Assembly: GCA_009921765.1 (NCBI GenBank)
Contig: RFXC01000088.1
Coordinates: 1 to 15,958, forward strand
DNA length: 15,958 bases
DNA from: Betaproteobacteria bacterium
GTDB lineage: Bacteria; Pseudomonadota; Gammaproteobacteria; Burkholderiales; Burkholderiaceae
Reading direction: 5' to 3'
How positions within the stretch are numbered: position 1 is the first letter of the stretch; the number at the start of each line of letters is the position of its first letter. Made by a program: the position numbers and the translations under genes. This document shows, in pieces, positions 1 through 7,684 of the stretch. Under the pieces are notes generated by a model that saw only the letters and a list, made by a program, of their open reading frames with translations, ran no database searches and was not told where the DNA came from.

Positions 1-363
1 CTCCGGATCATCAGGATGAGGCCCGGCGAACACCCTCACGTGGAAGGCCTCGGCAATCAGGATGTCGCCCTTCAGGATCTGGTGGTGCTGCGTAAAACGT
101 CGCTCGCGCCACTCCGATATGCAGGTATGGACCTCGATCTGGTCGCCGTACCGAGCCGGCGCCCGGAAGTCGCACCGGGTGGAAACAATCGGCGTACCCA
201 GGATGCCATGGGTGAGCAGGGTCTCGCGCCAAGGCGGGATGCCGCTATCGCGAAAGAAATGCAGCGAGGCCGCATCGAACCAGCTGAAAAAATTCGGGTG
301 AAAAACGATCCCGCTCGGATCGCAGTCGCCGAACTCGACCGTGATTTTCAAGACATGCTTCAA
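1..363 (-). CDS. 4-hydroxybenzoyl-CoA thioesterase-like hotdog protein (C-terminus beyond left edge)
   Basis: Partial gene: 121 codons are visible and the stop lies beyond base 1. The family hydrolyses 4-hydroxybenzoyl-CoA or related aryl/acyl-CoA thioesters in the cytoplasm. The N-terminus carries the signature EFGDCDPSGIVFHPNFF at residues 10-26. D15 aligns with the catalytic Asp17 of the Pseudomonas CBS3-type enzyme, and the later blocks GIPPWRET and GTPIVST match that enzyme as I recall it. The family is about 140 residues long, so roughly 20 are missing. No ATG lies in frame between the upstream in-frame stop (499-501) and the conserved domain. The TTG at 361-363 is chosen because GGGAG lies seven bases upstream and it gives the expected N-terminus. 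The gene is divergent from the TfdA-like gene, 149 bp away. The family is secure; the exact acyl group is not. Confidence 0.86.
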   Translation of the reverse strand, partial: MKHVLKITVEFGDCDPSGIVFHPNFFSWFDAASLHFFRDSGIPPWRETLLTHGILGTPIVSTRCDFRAPARYGDQIEVHTCISEWRERRFTQHHQILKGDILIAEAFHVRVFAGPHPDDPE

Positions 364-370
364 GGCGTGG

Positions 371-375
371 CTCCC
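371..375 (-). promoter_or_regulatory. Ribosome binding site deciding the TTG start of the thioesterase
   Basis: On the minus strand this reads GGGAG, followed by a seven-base spacer and TTG at 363-361. The next in-frame TTG, four codons on, would be about 19 bases away, which is too far. This supports the first TTG as the start. Confidence 0.5.
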
Positions 376-420
376 GGAGAGAGGCGGAAGAATACCTTGC
401 GCACACCACCCTAGGCGTCC

Positions 421-443
421 GTCGCGACCGATCCGAAACCGGA
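421..443. promoter_or_regulatory. Possible operator in the divergent thioesterase/dioxygenase spacer
   Basis: The 149-bp spacer 364-512 must hold promoters for both divergent genes. It contains a perfect 8-bp palindrome GTCGCGAC (421-428), followed by an inverted repeat TCCG-AAAC-CGGA (432-443). No convincing -35/-10 pair was found. The repeats are short and could be chance in GC-rich DNA, so this is only a candidate binding site for a regulator, and no regulator is encoded in the window. Confidence 0.18.
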
Positions 444-512
444 CCCGACGCCTGGCGATGCTCGTCCGCCCGCAATAAAATCGCTGTTGTTCGCTCGTTC
501 ATCGGAGCTCCC

Positions 513-1373
513 ATGCTCAATTGCAAGCCGCTTCACCCCCTGTTCGCCGCCGAAGTGGTGGGGGTCGATCTCCGCCAGGCGCGCGATCCTGCAATGCTGG
601 CAGCGATCCGCGCCGCCATGGATCAGTATGCCGTTCTGGTCTTTCGCGACCAACCGTTCACCGATGACGAACAGGTCGATTTCGCGACCCGCTTCGACGG
701 CAAGCTGCACACCCAGACCTCGTTGTCGGCCCTGGGTGCAAACCGCTTCGGCAATGAAGCGCTCACCGACATTTCCAGTGTGAAAGCAAATGGCGAGCTG
801 GCTGAACTGGCCGATCGCCGTCGGCTCAGCATTCTCAGCAATCGCCTGTGGCACACCGACGCGTCGTTCGTTGATCCCGCCGGACGCTATTCGCTGCTAT
901 CGGCCAAGGTGGTTCCCGAGGTACGTGCCGATACCGAGTTCGCCGACATGCGAAGCGCCTGGGACGCGCTTGAACCCGAGGAACAAAACCGCCTCTCAGG
1001 CCTGCGCGTGTTCCACTCCATCGTTCATTCCCGGCACACCATCGGATTCGATTTTTCGCCTGAAGAAGCAGCCCGACTTCCGGGGGCTGTCCACCCCCTG
1101 GTCCGCACGCTCCCAGGCTCGGGACGACGCGCGCTCTATCTGGCCTCTCATGCGTCGCACATCGTCGACTGGCCGGTTCCCGAGGGACGCATCCTTCTCC
1201 TCGATCTGATTGAACACGCCACCCAGCAGACTTTTGTCTATCGGCACATCTGGCAGCCGCGCGATTTGGTGATCTGGGACAACCGCGCCACCATGCACCG
1301 GGGACGCCCCTTCGACGACACCCGCTACCGGCGTGAATTGCGTCGAACCACCACGCTCGATATCGCACGCTGA
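513..1373 (+). CDS. TfdA-type Fe(II)/2-oxoglutarate-dependent dioxygenase
   Basis: A 286-residue cytoplasmic oxygenase of the TauD/TfdA family. These enzymes couple decarboxylation of 2-oxoglutarate to hydroxylation of an organic acid, often cleaving an ether or C-S bond. The iron triad is visible as H114 and D116 (WHTDASF) and H262 (WDNRATMH). T141 in the block TEFADMRSAWDAL and the arginines in YRRELRRTT (R274, R278) are placed to bind 2-oxoglutarate. These positions match the published residues of the 2,4-D dioxygenase TfdA (H114, D116, T141, H263, R274, R278) almost one for one, and the length is the same within a residue. The ATG is preceded by GGAG (504-507) with a five-base spacer. The gene is monocistronic, divergent from the thioesterase and convergent with the BenE-type gene. 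The family is certain; the substrate could be an aryloxyalkanoate, another carboxylate or a sulfonate. Confidence 0.9.
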   Translation: MLNCKPLHPLFAAEVVGVDLRQARDPAMLAAIRAAMDQYAVLVFRDQPFTDDEQVDFATRFDGKLHTQTSLSALGANRFGNEALTDISSVKANGELAELADRRRLSILSNRLWHTDASFVDPAGRYSLLSAKVVPEVRADTEFADMRSAWDALEPEEQNRLSGLRVFHSIVHSRHTIGFDFSPEEAARLPGAVHPLVRTLPGSGRRALYLASHASHIVDWPVPEGRILLLDLIEHATQQTFVYRHIWQPRDLVIWDNRATMHRGRPFDDTRYRRELRRTTTLDIAR

Positions 1374-1376
1374 CGC

Positions 1377-1412
1377 GAACCGGGCTCAGCGCGCGCGCGG
1401 CTGGGCAGGTTC
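1377..1412. terminator. Candidate bidirectional hairpin between convergent genes
   Basis: The arms GAACC and GGTTC (1377-1381/1408-1412) enclose a second stem GCTCAGC/GCTGGGC (1384-1390/1400-1406) with one G-T pair and a nine-base GC loop. The structure fills the 37-bp gap between the stops of the dioxygenase and BenE-type genes and touches the latter's stop codon. No U-run follows on either strand, so it is not a classical intrinsic terminator. Confidence 0.35.
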
Positions 1413-2586
1413 AACCTTTACCTGTGCTGTCGCCGTCACGCCGCCGCCATTGCAGCACCGCAACACCCAGCAGCAGGCCCCAGAACGCGCTCCCCACGCC
1501 AAACAGCGACATGCCTGAGGCGGTGCACAGGAAGGTCACGATCGCGGCGTCGCGCTCTGCGTCCTGGCTGACCGCAACCGTCAGACTGTTGCTGAGCGTG
1601 GCGAGCAGCGCCACCCCGGTGATCGCCATGACGAGCGCCTGCGGCAATGCAGCGAGCAACGCCACCACCGTCGCCGCGAACAAACCGGCAAGGACATAGA
1701 AGCCGCCTGCCCAGAGCGTGACCAGATAGCGTCGTTCGGGCCGGGGCTCGGCATCGTCAGTCATGCAGACCGCAGCCGAAATTGCCGCCACGCTATAGGC
1801 AAAGCCGCCCGCGGCGCCCAGTACCAGGCCGGTGGCGCCGAGGGTTGCGATGAGCGGGGAAGCCGGCGTGTTGTACCCATGCGCACGCAAGGTCGCCATG
1901 CCCGTGAGATTCTGTGAACTCATGGTCACCAGAAAGAGCGGCAGGCCTGCGCCCACCAGCACGGCAGGCGAAAACTCGGGCGCAACAAACACCGGGCCTG
2001 CAAGGTCAAACCGGACACCCGCGAGGTCGAGCCCGGTGGTCGCCATGGTGCCGACCACCCCAACGCCGACACTCGCAAGCACTGCATAGTTGGGCATTCG
2101 ATCTTTGGCCAGCAGATACACCGCCACCATGGCGAGCGCGAGCAGCAGACCAGCGCCTGGGAGCGCAAACATCCCGGTGCAGAACCGGAGCAACACCCCG
2201 GCCAGCATGGCGGCCGCCACCGAGCGCGGCACGTAGCGCAGGATGACATCGGTCCAGCCCAGCAATCCGACCAGGACCAGAAGCGCCGACGAAAAAAGAA
2301 ACGCGCCAACCGCCTCACCCAGCGTCGCCCCGGCCAGCGCGGTCACAAGAAGCGCCGCGCCGGAAGTCGACCAGGCGGCAAGCACCGGTGCCCGGTAACG
2401 CAGGGAAAGCGCGATGGTGGCCAGCCCCATTCCCACCCCCAGCACCCAGAGGAAGGACACCTGCTGCGCTGCAGTCGCGCCCGCCGCGGCCGCCGCCTGC
2501 AATACGATGACCGCGGAACTGGCATAGCCCACCAGGACCGACACGAATCCCGCCACCACATGAGAGAGTCGAAAATGCTCGCGCAT
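1411..2586 (-). CDS. benE: BenE-family benzoate/H+ symporter
   Basis: A 391-residue inner-membrane transporter with about eleven to twelve hydrophobic segments. BenE proteins import benzoate or related aromatic carboxylates with protons. Family blocks are visible: an N-terminal AGFVSVLVGYASSAVIV (12-28), PVLAAWSTSGAALL (67-80), and SQNLTGMATLRAHGY (224-238), equivalent to the usual QN-x-PG-x-x-x-LR-x-x-GY block. The frame is open back to an ATG at 2652, but the ATG at 2586 is preferred. It gives the usual family length (the E. coli homologue YdcO is about 391 residues) and the N-terminus MREHFRLSHVVAGF, and it avoids running across the spacer to the Mo-hydroxylase operon. The Shine-Dalgarno is weak. 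The gene is divergent from the Mo-hydroxylase operon and convergent with the dioxygenase. The real substrate may be an aromatic acid other than benzoate. Confidence 0.88.
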   Translation of the reverse strand: MREHFRLSHVVAGFVSVLVGYASSAVIVLQAAAAAGATAAQQVSFLWVLGVGMGLATIALSLRYRAPVLAAWSTSGAALLVTALAGATLGEAVGAFLFSSALLVLVGLLGWTDVILRYVPRSVAAAMLAGVLLRFCTGMFALPGAGLLLALAMVAVYLLAKDRMPNYAVLASVGVGVVGTMATTGLDLAGVRFDLAGPVFVAPEFSPAVLVGAGLPLFLVTMSSQNLTGMATLRAHGYNTPASPLIATLGATGLVLGAAGGFAYSVAAISAAVCMTDDAEPRPERRYLVTLWAGGFYVLAGLFAATVVALLAALPQALVMAITGVALLATLSNSLTVAVSQDAERDAAIVTFLCTASGMSLFGVGSAFWGLLLGVAVLQWRRRDGDSTGKG

Positions 2587-2602
2587 CGAGGGGTTTATTG
2601 CG

Positions 2603-2636
2603 TTGACGCCGACACGGCCGGCCAGATCCCTATGAT
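2603..2636 (+). promoter_or_regulatory. Possible promoter of the Mo-hydroxylase operon
   Basis: In the 113-bp divergent spacer a TTGACG hexamer (2603-2608) and a TATGAT hexamer (2631-2636) both resemble sigma-70 elements. The spacer of 22 bp is longer than the usual 16-18, so they may not act as a pair. TATGAT alone would place transcription near 2643, about 57 bases before the small-subunit ATG. Confidence 0.25.
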
Positions 2637-2699
2637 GCCAGCATGCCGGCAACAGGGTTCCGCGCTAACATCTCGGCTGTTTCCTTGGAGCGTACCCCC

Positions 2700-3173
2700 A
2701 TGCCCACTGTCCGCCTGACTGTCAACGGCCAGCAGGTCGAGCGCGAAGTTGAGCCGCGCCGACTGCTGGTCGATTTTCTCCGGGTCGATCTCGGCCTCAC
2801 CGGCACGCACGTTGGCTGCGATACCAGCCAATGCGGCGCCTGCACCGTCCTGCTTGACGGTCAGGCGATCAAGGCCTGCACCATGCTTGCCGTGCAGGCG
2901 CATGGCGCCACCGTGAAGACCATCGAGGGTCTGGCAGCCACTGATGGCACGCTGCACCCGCTGCAGCAGGCCTTCATGGATTGCCACGGTCTGCAGTGCG
3001 GCTTCTGCACGCCAGGCATGATCATGGCAAGCGCAAGCCTTCTTGCTACCAATCCGCAGCCCGACGAGGCAGCGATCGAGAAGGCGCTTGAGGGCAACCT
3101 GTGCCGCTGCACGGGCTACGCCAACATCGTCCAGGCGGTCCGACAGGCCGCTACCGCAGGCGCCGGACGCTGA
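2700..3173 (+). CDS. Molybdenum hydroxylase small subunit, two [2Fe-2S] clusters (CoxS-like)
   Basis: A 157-residue iron-sulfur subunit of the xanthine oxidase/CO dehydrogenase family. It carries electrons from the molybdenum site to the flavin subunit. An N-terminal plant-ferredoxin domain holds C40, C45, C48 and C60 ([10 protein letters not shown] and the later C). The C-terminal helical domain holds the second cluster: C100 and C103 (QCGFCTPGM), and C135 and C137 (NLCRCTGY). Both clusters look intact and the length is typical. The frame is open further upstream, to 2643, but the ATG at 2700 has GGAG nine bases before it and gives the standard N-terminus. The gene is first in a five-gene operon, with the large-subunit gene 64 bp downstream. 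Confidence 0.95.
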   Translation: MPTVRLTVNGQQVEREVEPRRLLVDFLRVDLGLTGTHVGCDTSQCGACTVLLDGQAIKACTMLAVQAHGATVKTIEGLAATDGTLHPLQQAFMDCHGLQCGFCTPGMIMASASLLATNPQPDEAAIEKALEGNLCRCTGYANIVQAVRQAATAGAGR

Positions 3174-3188
3174 CCCGGTTTCGCCGGG
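3174..3188 (+). other. Small hairpin after the small-subunit stop codon
   Basis: CCCGG (3174-3178) and CCGGG (3184-3188) form a five-pair stem with loop TTTCG directly after the small-subunit stop. There is no U-run, so complete termination is unlikely. It may affect mRNA stability or subunit ratio, or be chance in GC-rich DNA. Confidence 0.2.
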
Positions 3189-3225
3189 CGCACAACCGCT
3201 TCGTCTTCCGCAATCCACCTGTCAC

Positions 3226-3230
3226 AAGGA
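3226..3230 (+). promoter_or_regulatory. Ribosome binding site deciding the GTG start of the large subunit
   Basis: AAGGA lies seven bases before GTG at 3238. The reading frame is open much further upstream, overlapping the small-subunit gene, but this site plus the start of homology argue for the GTG. Confidence 0.6.
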
Positions 3231-3237
3231 CACTCAC

Positions 3238-5568
3238 GTGACCGCCGACAACGACTTTGGCCGCTTCGGCAGCGGACATTCCGTACGCCGTATCGAAGAC
3301 CCCGCGCTGATCACTGGCCGCGGCCGGTATGTTGATGATTTCTTGCCGGAGGGCCTGCTTCACCTGGTGTTTGTCCGCTCCTCCATGGCGCACGCCCGGA
3401 TCGGTTCGATCGACCTGGCGGCGGCCCTGGCCACGCCGGGCGTGGTCGCCGCATTCACCGGCCGTGATCTGGTTGCAGCCGGCGTCAAACCCTTTGCCGG
3501 TCCCCCACCCATTTTCAAGCGACCCGATGGCACGCCGCCGCCGCCGCCCGACCGGCACGCCCTCGCACCCGAGGTCGTACGCTTCGTGGGCGAAGCCGTG
3601 GCGGTAGTGATTGCCACCTCTCCCGATGCTGCCCGCGCTGGCCGTGATGCGGTCATGGTCGATTACCAGGAGTTGCCCGCGGTCGGCAGTGTGGCCGCTG
3701 CGCTCGCCGATGGCGCCCCTCAGGTGTGGTCGGGTGCCCCGGGCAACATTGTGGCCGAAACCCGCTACGGCAACCGCGAGGCAGCCGACCAGGCCTTCGC
3801 CGCTGCCGCCCATGTGGTATCGCTCGACCTCGACAACCAACGGCTTGCGCCGGCCTCGATCGAGCCGCGCTCGGTGCTCGCAAGCTTTGATCCGGCCGAT
3901 GGCCGCACAACCCTGCGCATGAGTTCGCAGATGCCCTCTGGCGCCCGCAACACGATCGCCGACCAGTTGGGGCTCACCAAGGATCAGGTGCGCGTGCTGG
4001 TGGGCGACGTTGGGGGCGGCTTCGGCATGAAGACCGGTGCCTACCCCGAAGACGTCGCCGTTGCCTTCGTTGCACGGCAGATGCGGGCCAGCGTGAAATG
4101 GATCGCCGAGCGAAGCGAAGAGTTCCTCACCGCGGTGCATGGCCGAGGTCTGCGAAGCCAGGCTGATCTGGCGCTGAACGCCGAGGGCCGCGTGCTCGCA
4201 CTCCGTGTACGCACCCAGGCCAACATTGGCGCTCACCCGGCCCCCACAGGCTGTGCCATCCCGCTTCTGATCGGTCCCTGGATCACCACCAGCATCTACG
4301 ACATCGGCACCATCGATCTCCACATCCAGGCTGTGCTCACCAACACCACGCCGCTCGGTGCCTACCGGGGCGCGGGCCGCCCTGAGGCGGTGTATGTTAT
4401 TGAACGCCTCATGAGCGCCGCCGCGCTCAAGACCGGTATCGATCCCATCGAACTGCGCCGCCGCAACATGGTGCGGCCCGAGCAAATGCCCTACAAGAAC
4501 GCGATGGGTCAGGTCTACGACACGGGCAATTTCCCTAGCATCATGGCGCAGGGCGTTGAGCTTGCCGACTGGAACGGGTTTGAGGCGCGTGCGAAAGCAA
4601 GCCGCGAACAAGGGCGCCTGCGCGGCCGCGGCATCGCCACCTTCCTGGAATGGACAGGGGGCAATGTGCTTGATGACCGGGTCACGGTCAACGTCACCGC
4701 CGATGGCTTCATCGAGATCTTCACCGCCACGCAGGCGATGGGTCAGGGAATCGCCACCACCTATGCGCAGCTGGCAGTCGACTCGTTCGGCATTCCGCTC
4801 GAGCGCATCCGTATCATTCAAGGCGACACTGATCGCGGCGAGGGATTCGGCAGCGCCGGGTCTCGTTCGCTCTTCACCGCCGGATCGGCCCTGCAGGCGG
4901 CCGCCGTCAAGGTGCTCGACATCGCCCGGCAAAAGGCAGCCGATGCCCTCGAGGCGCCCGCTTCAGATCTCGAATACGAAGCTGGACGTTTCCGGGTGGC
5001 GGGTACCGACCTGCAGATCAGCCTGTTTGATGTCGCGGCGCGCGAAGCCTCGGGCAGCATCTTCCTTGAGTCGGTCACCAAGGTCGACGGGCCGAGCTGG
5101 CCCAATGGCTGCCACATCTGCGAAGTGGAAGTCGATCCAGACACTGGTGAAGTGGCCATCGATCGCTATGCGTCCGTGAACGACGTGGGGCGCGTGGTCA
5201 ACCCCATGATCGTATTGGGCCAGGTCGATGGCGGCGCCGTGCAGGGCATCGGACAGGCGCTTTGCGAGCAACTCGTCTATGACGAGCAGGCTCAGCTCGT
5301 CACCGCCAGCTTCCTCGACTACGCAATGCCCCGGGCCGGCATCGTCAAGCGCTTTGAAACCCGGCTCGATCAGTCGGTGCCCTGCAAGGCCAATCCGCTG
5401 GGCGTGAAGGGCGTGGGGGAACTGGGCACCATCGGCGCCACGCCTGCGGTCGTGAATGCGGTCGTCGATGCGCTTGCGCGCAGCGGCCTGGGCGAGCGCG
5501 CCACCGCTATCCAGATGCCGCTCACGAGCGAGCGCGTCTGGCGTGCACTGCAGGGCCCCTCGGCCTAA
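3238..5568 (+). CDS. Molybdenum hydroxylase large (Mo-cofactor) subunit, form II CoxL-like
   Basis: The 776-residue catalytic subunit would bind the molybdopterin cofactor and hydroxylate a substrate carbon with oxygen from water. Visible motifs are the N-terminal RRIEDPALITGRGRYVDD (18-35), the Mo-cofactor loop GDVGGGFGMK (257-266), AYRGAGR (375-381), QAMGQG (499-504) and the C-terminal GVKGVGELG (722-730), whose E728 is the conserved catalytic glutamate. AYRGAGR is the form II signature. True CO dehydrogenases (form I) carry AYxCSFR, so CO oxidation is unlikely. The likely substrate is a heteroaromatic ring, aldehyde or similar compound. Length is normal and nothing is broken. The chosen GTG has a clear Shine-Dalgarno; an upstream ATG-initiated reading of 841 residues is rejected as overlapping the small subunit. 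No maturation genes (CoxD, CoxE or XdhC types) lie nearby, so these must be elsewhere. Confidence 0.94.
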   Translation: MTADNDFGRFGSGHSVRRIEDPALITGRGRYVDDFLPEGLLHLVFVRSSMAHARIGSIDLAAALATPGVVAAFTGRDLVAAGVKPFAGPPPIFKRPDGTPPPPPDRHALAPEVVRFVGEAVAVVIATSPDAARAGRDAVMVDYQELPAVGSVAAALADGAPQVWSGAPGNIVAETRYGNREAADQAFAAAAHVVSLDLDNQRLAPASIEPRSVLASFDPADGRTTLRMSSQMPSGARNTIADQLGLTKDQVRVLVGDVGGGFGMKTGAYPEDVAVAFVARQMRASVKWIAERSEEFLTAVHGRGLRSQADLALNAEGRVLALRVRTQANIGAHPAPTGCAIPLLIGPWITTSIYDIGTIDLHIQAVLTNTTPLGAYRGAGRPEAVYVIERLMSAAALKTGIDPIELRRRNMVRPEQMPYKNAMGQVYDTGNFPSIMAQGVELADWNGFEARAKASREQGRLRGRGIATFLEWTGGNVLDDRVTVNVTADGFIEIFTATQAMGQGIATTYAQLAVDSFGIPLERIRIIQGDTDRGEGFGSAGSRSLFTAGSALQAAAVKVLDIARQKAADALEAPASDLEYEAGRFRVAGTDLQISLFDVAAREASGSIFLESVTKVDGPSWPNGCHICEVEVDPDTGEVAIDRYASVNDVGRVVNPMIVLGQVDGGAVQGIGQALCEQLVYDEQAQLVTASFLDYAMPRAGIVKRFETRLDQSVPCKANPLGVKGVGELGTIGATPAVVNAVVDALARSGLGERATAIQMPLTSERVWRALQGPSA

Positions 5569-5623
5569 ACGCCCCCAACGCCACGTCCGACCTTCGCCTG
5601 CGACTTCCAGACGGAACACCGAA

Positions 5624-6418
5624 ATGAATGCTTTCGATTTCCACCGCCCCGCCTCCACTGCCGATGCCATCGCGACCCTGAGCCGGGCCGCTGACGGACG
5701 CCTGATCGCCGGCGGGCAATCGCTGCTTCCGGCGATCAAGCTTGGGCTGGCTGCGCCCTCCGACCTCATCGATCTGTCCGGCGTTGCGACCCTGCGTGGC
5801 ATCACCCGGCAGCCTGATGCCATCACCATCGGCGCCATGACCACCCACGCCGAGGTGGCTCGCTCGGAAATGGTGCGCGCAAATATCCCTTCGCTTGCTG
5901 ATCTGGCCGACGGCATCGGCGATCAGCAGGTCCGCGCGCGCGGCACTCTGGGCGGCAGCCTCGCCAACAACGACCCCGCAGCCTGCTACCCGGCAGCAGT
6001 GCTTGCGCTCAAGGCCTCGATCCGTACCGATCGCCGCAGCATCTCGGCCGATGAATTCTTCACCGGCATCTACCAGACCGCGCTCGAGCCCGAAGAAATC
6101 ATCGAGTCGGTCCGCTTCGCGCAACCACTCGCGGCGGCCTACATCAAGTTCCGGCAACCGGCCTCGCACTATGCACTGGTCGGCGTGTTCGTCGCTCGAT
6201 TCACCGACGGCGTGCGCGTGGCCGTCACCGGTTCAGCAGCGTGTGCCTTCCGGGTCCCGGCGCTGGAACAGGCGCTCTCGGCAAGTTGGTCTGCAGCGGC
6301 CGCACGCGGCGTCAAGGTGAACGCGTCCGATCTCAATGCCGACCTGCACGCCTCGGCCGAGTATCGCGCCCACCTGATCCCGGTACTCGCTGCACGGGCT
6401 GTTGTCGCCGCCCGCTAA
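5624..6418 (+). CDS. Molybdenum hydroxylase medium (FAD-binding) subunit, CoxM-like
   Basis: A 264-residue flavoprotein subunit that passes electrons from the iron-sulfur clusters of the small subunit to an acceptor. The two FAD-binding blocks are present: IAGGQSLLPAIKLG at 28-41 (usual AGGHSLLP, with Gln in place of His) and TLGGSLANNDPAACYP at 108-123 (usual TIGGNIANADPASDLP-like). The C-terminal domain is short, and no 4Fe-4S insertion of the 4-hydroxybenzoyl-CoA reductase type is seen. The ATG at 5624 gives the family start MNAFDFHRPAS; the frame is open further upstream but only by overlapping the large-subunit gene. The gene lies 55 bp after the large subunit and six bases before the MFS gene, so all are likely co-transcribed. 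The order small-large-medium differs from the medium-small-large order of classical cox operons. Confidence 0.92.
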   Translation: MNAFDFHRPASTADAIATLSRAADGRLIAGGQSLLPAIKLGLAAPSDLIDLSGVATLRGITRQPDAITIGAMTTHAEVARSEMVRANIPSLADLADGIGDQQVRARGTLGGSLANNDPAACYPAAVLALKASIRTDRRSISADEFFTGIYQTALEPEEIIESVRFAQPLAAAYIKFRQPASHYALVGVFVARFTDGVRVAVTGSAACAFRVPALEQALSASWSAAAARGVKVNASDLNADLHASAEYRAHLIPVLAARAVVAAR

Positions 6419-6424
6419 GGCAGC

Positions 6425-7684
6425 ATGAGCGCACCACCCCGCGACCCGTCTCTGATCGCGGGCTGGGTGCTGGCGTTCCTGCTCTCGTTCGGACCGGCCG
6501 TCTCGAACTCGTTTGCGCGCTTCGCCTATGCGCTGGTGCTTCCTGCCATGCGCGACGATCTCCTCCTCAGCTATGCCGAGGCGGGATGGCTCAACACCGC
6601 CAATGCGGCCGGCTACCTGATCGGCGCGGTACTGACACGCGTCTGGGTGGCGCGCTTGGGCAACCGTACGCTCTTCATCGCTGGAATGGCGCTGACCTCT
6701 CTTGCCGTGTTCGCCACCGGCTTGTCGCGCGAACCGACGATCCTGAGCCTGATGCGGCTCCTGGGTGGCGTGGGCGGAGCCGCCGTTTTCATTTGCGGCG
6801 GAACGCTGTCGGGCAACGTGATGCCGTCGCGGCCTGCCCTCGCCACCACCACAATCGCCATCTACTTTGCGGGCGGCGGCATCGGGCTGATGCTGTGTGG
6901 CGCAGCCATTCCCCTTCTGCTCGACGCCCACGGTGCGACCGCCTGGCCGCTCGCCTGGCAGGCAATGGGCGTCACCGCATTCGCCATGACCGTGGCCTCG
7001 GTATGGGCGGCGCTTCAAATCATCGAGCCGGGATCGAACGCGGGCGCAGTCGCATCACGGGCCACGCCACCGAACGGCGAGGCCTTCACACCCGCCACGC
7101 CGCACTCATCGATCGCGCCGCTTCGCAGAGCACTCATCACCTACCTCTGCTTTGGTCTGGGCTACATCGGCTACATGACCTTCGTGATTGCCTGGATGCG
7201 CGAGCACGGCGCACAGACCGTCACCGTGATCACCGCCTGGATGATGCTGGGTGCCACCACGCTGCTCGCGCCGGCCATCTGGCGGGGCCCGGTTGAGCGT
7301 TGGTCGGGCGGACGGCCGCTGGCAGCCGCCATGGCCACGCTTGCCTGCGGCGCCTTGCTGCCTCTGCTGCATGCGGCAGCACCCATCATGATGCTGTCGG
7401 CGGCGTTGTTTGGCGCAGCCATGTTTTCCATTCCTTCGGCCATTCAGAGCCTGGTGAAGAAGGGTATCCCCATGCGCGACTGGGGCCATGCCATGGCGGG
7501 CTTCACCATCGTGTTTGCCGCAGGCCAAGTGGCGGGGCCGGTCCTCACAGGCTGGCTGGCCGATCACTGGGGGTCGCTCACGCCAGGACTTGCGCTATCG
7601 GTGGTAACGCTCCTTGCTGGGGCGCTGCTCGCCCTCACCCAACATGATGTCAATGCCGACCAGGATGTTCGCCATGCTCAATGA
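6425..7684 (+). CDS. YbfB/YjiJ-family MFS transporter
   Basis: A 419-residue inner-membrane protein with about twelve hydrophobic segments in two halves, separated by a polar, proline-rich loop near residues 200-235. The N-terminal block from residue 29 (SFARFAYALVLPAMRDDL, then AEAGWLNTANAAGYLIGA) is the hallmark of the YbfB/YjiJ group of major facilitator proteins. Functions in this group are poorly known and the substrate cannot be read from sequence. The start lies six bases after the medium-subunit stop, and AAGG at the preceding stop codon can serve as a ribosome site, so translation is probably coupled. Its place between the Mo-hydroxylase and the hydratase genes suggests that it imports the pathway substrate or exports an intermediate. 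The 3' end overlaps the hydratase gene by 11 bp. Confidence 0.88.
   Translation: MSAPPRDPSLIAGWVLAFLLSFGPAVSNSFARFAYALVLPAMRDDLLLSYAEAGWLNTANAAGYLIGAVLTRVWVARLGNRTLFIAGMALTSLAVFATGLSREPTILSLMRLLGGVGGAAVFICGGTLSGNVMPSRPALATTTIAIYFAGGGIGLMLCGAAIPLLLDAHGATAWPLAWQAMGVTAFAMTVASVWAALQIIEPGSNAGAVASRATPPNGEAFTPATPHSSIAPLRRALITYLCFGLGYIGYMTFVIAWMREHGAQTVTVITAWMMLGATTLLAPAIWRGPVERWSGGRPLAAAMATLACGALLPLLHAAAPIMMLSAALFGAAMFSIPSAIQSLVKKGIPMRDWGHAMAGFTIVFAAGQVAGPVLTGWLADHWGSLTPGLALSVVTLLAGALLALTQHDVNADQDVRHAQ
7662..7665 (+). promoter_or_regulatory. Ribosome binding site deciding the hydratase start
   Basis: AGGA lies eight bases before ATG at 7674, inside the end of the MFS gene. It favours this start over the in-frame ATG at 7614, which would add 20 residues outside the family domain. 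Confidence 0.5.

Noticed and set aside
3151..4932. A 593-residue open frame on the minus strand opposite the Mo-hydroxylase large subunit.
   Set aside because: It is a shadow of a GC-rich coding region. The plus-strand frame has all large-subunit motifs, and the minus frame shows no recognisable domain.
2700..6418. Annotation of the Mo-hydroxylase as aerobic carbon monoxide dehydrogenase.
   Set aside because: The active-site loop is AYRGAGR (form II), not the AYxCSFR of true CO dehydrogenases, and no accessory cox genes are present.
2700..6418. 4-hydroxybenzoyl-CoA reductase, suggested by the thioesterase and ligase neighbours.
   Set aside because: The flavin subunit is short and lacks the inserted 4Fe-4S cluster region characteristic of that enzyme.
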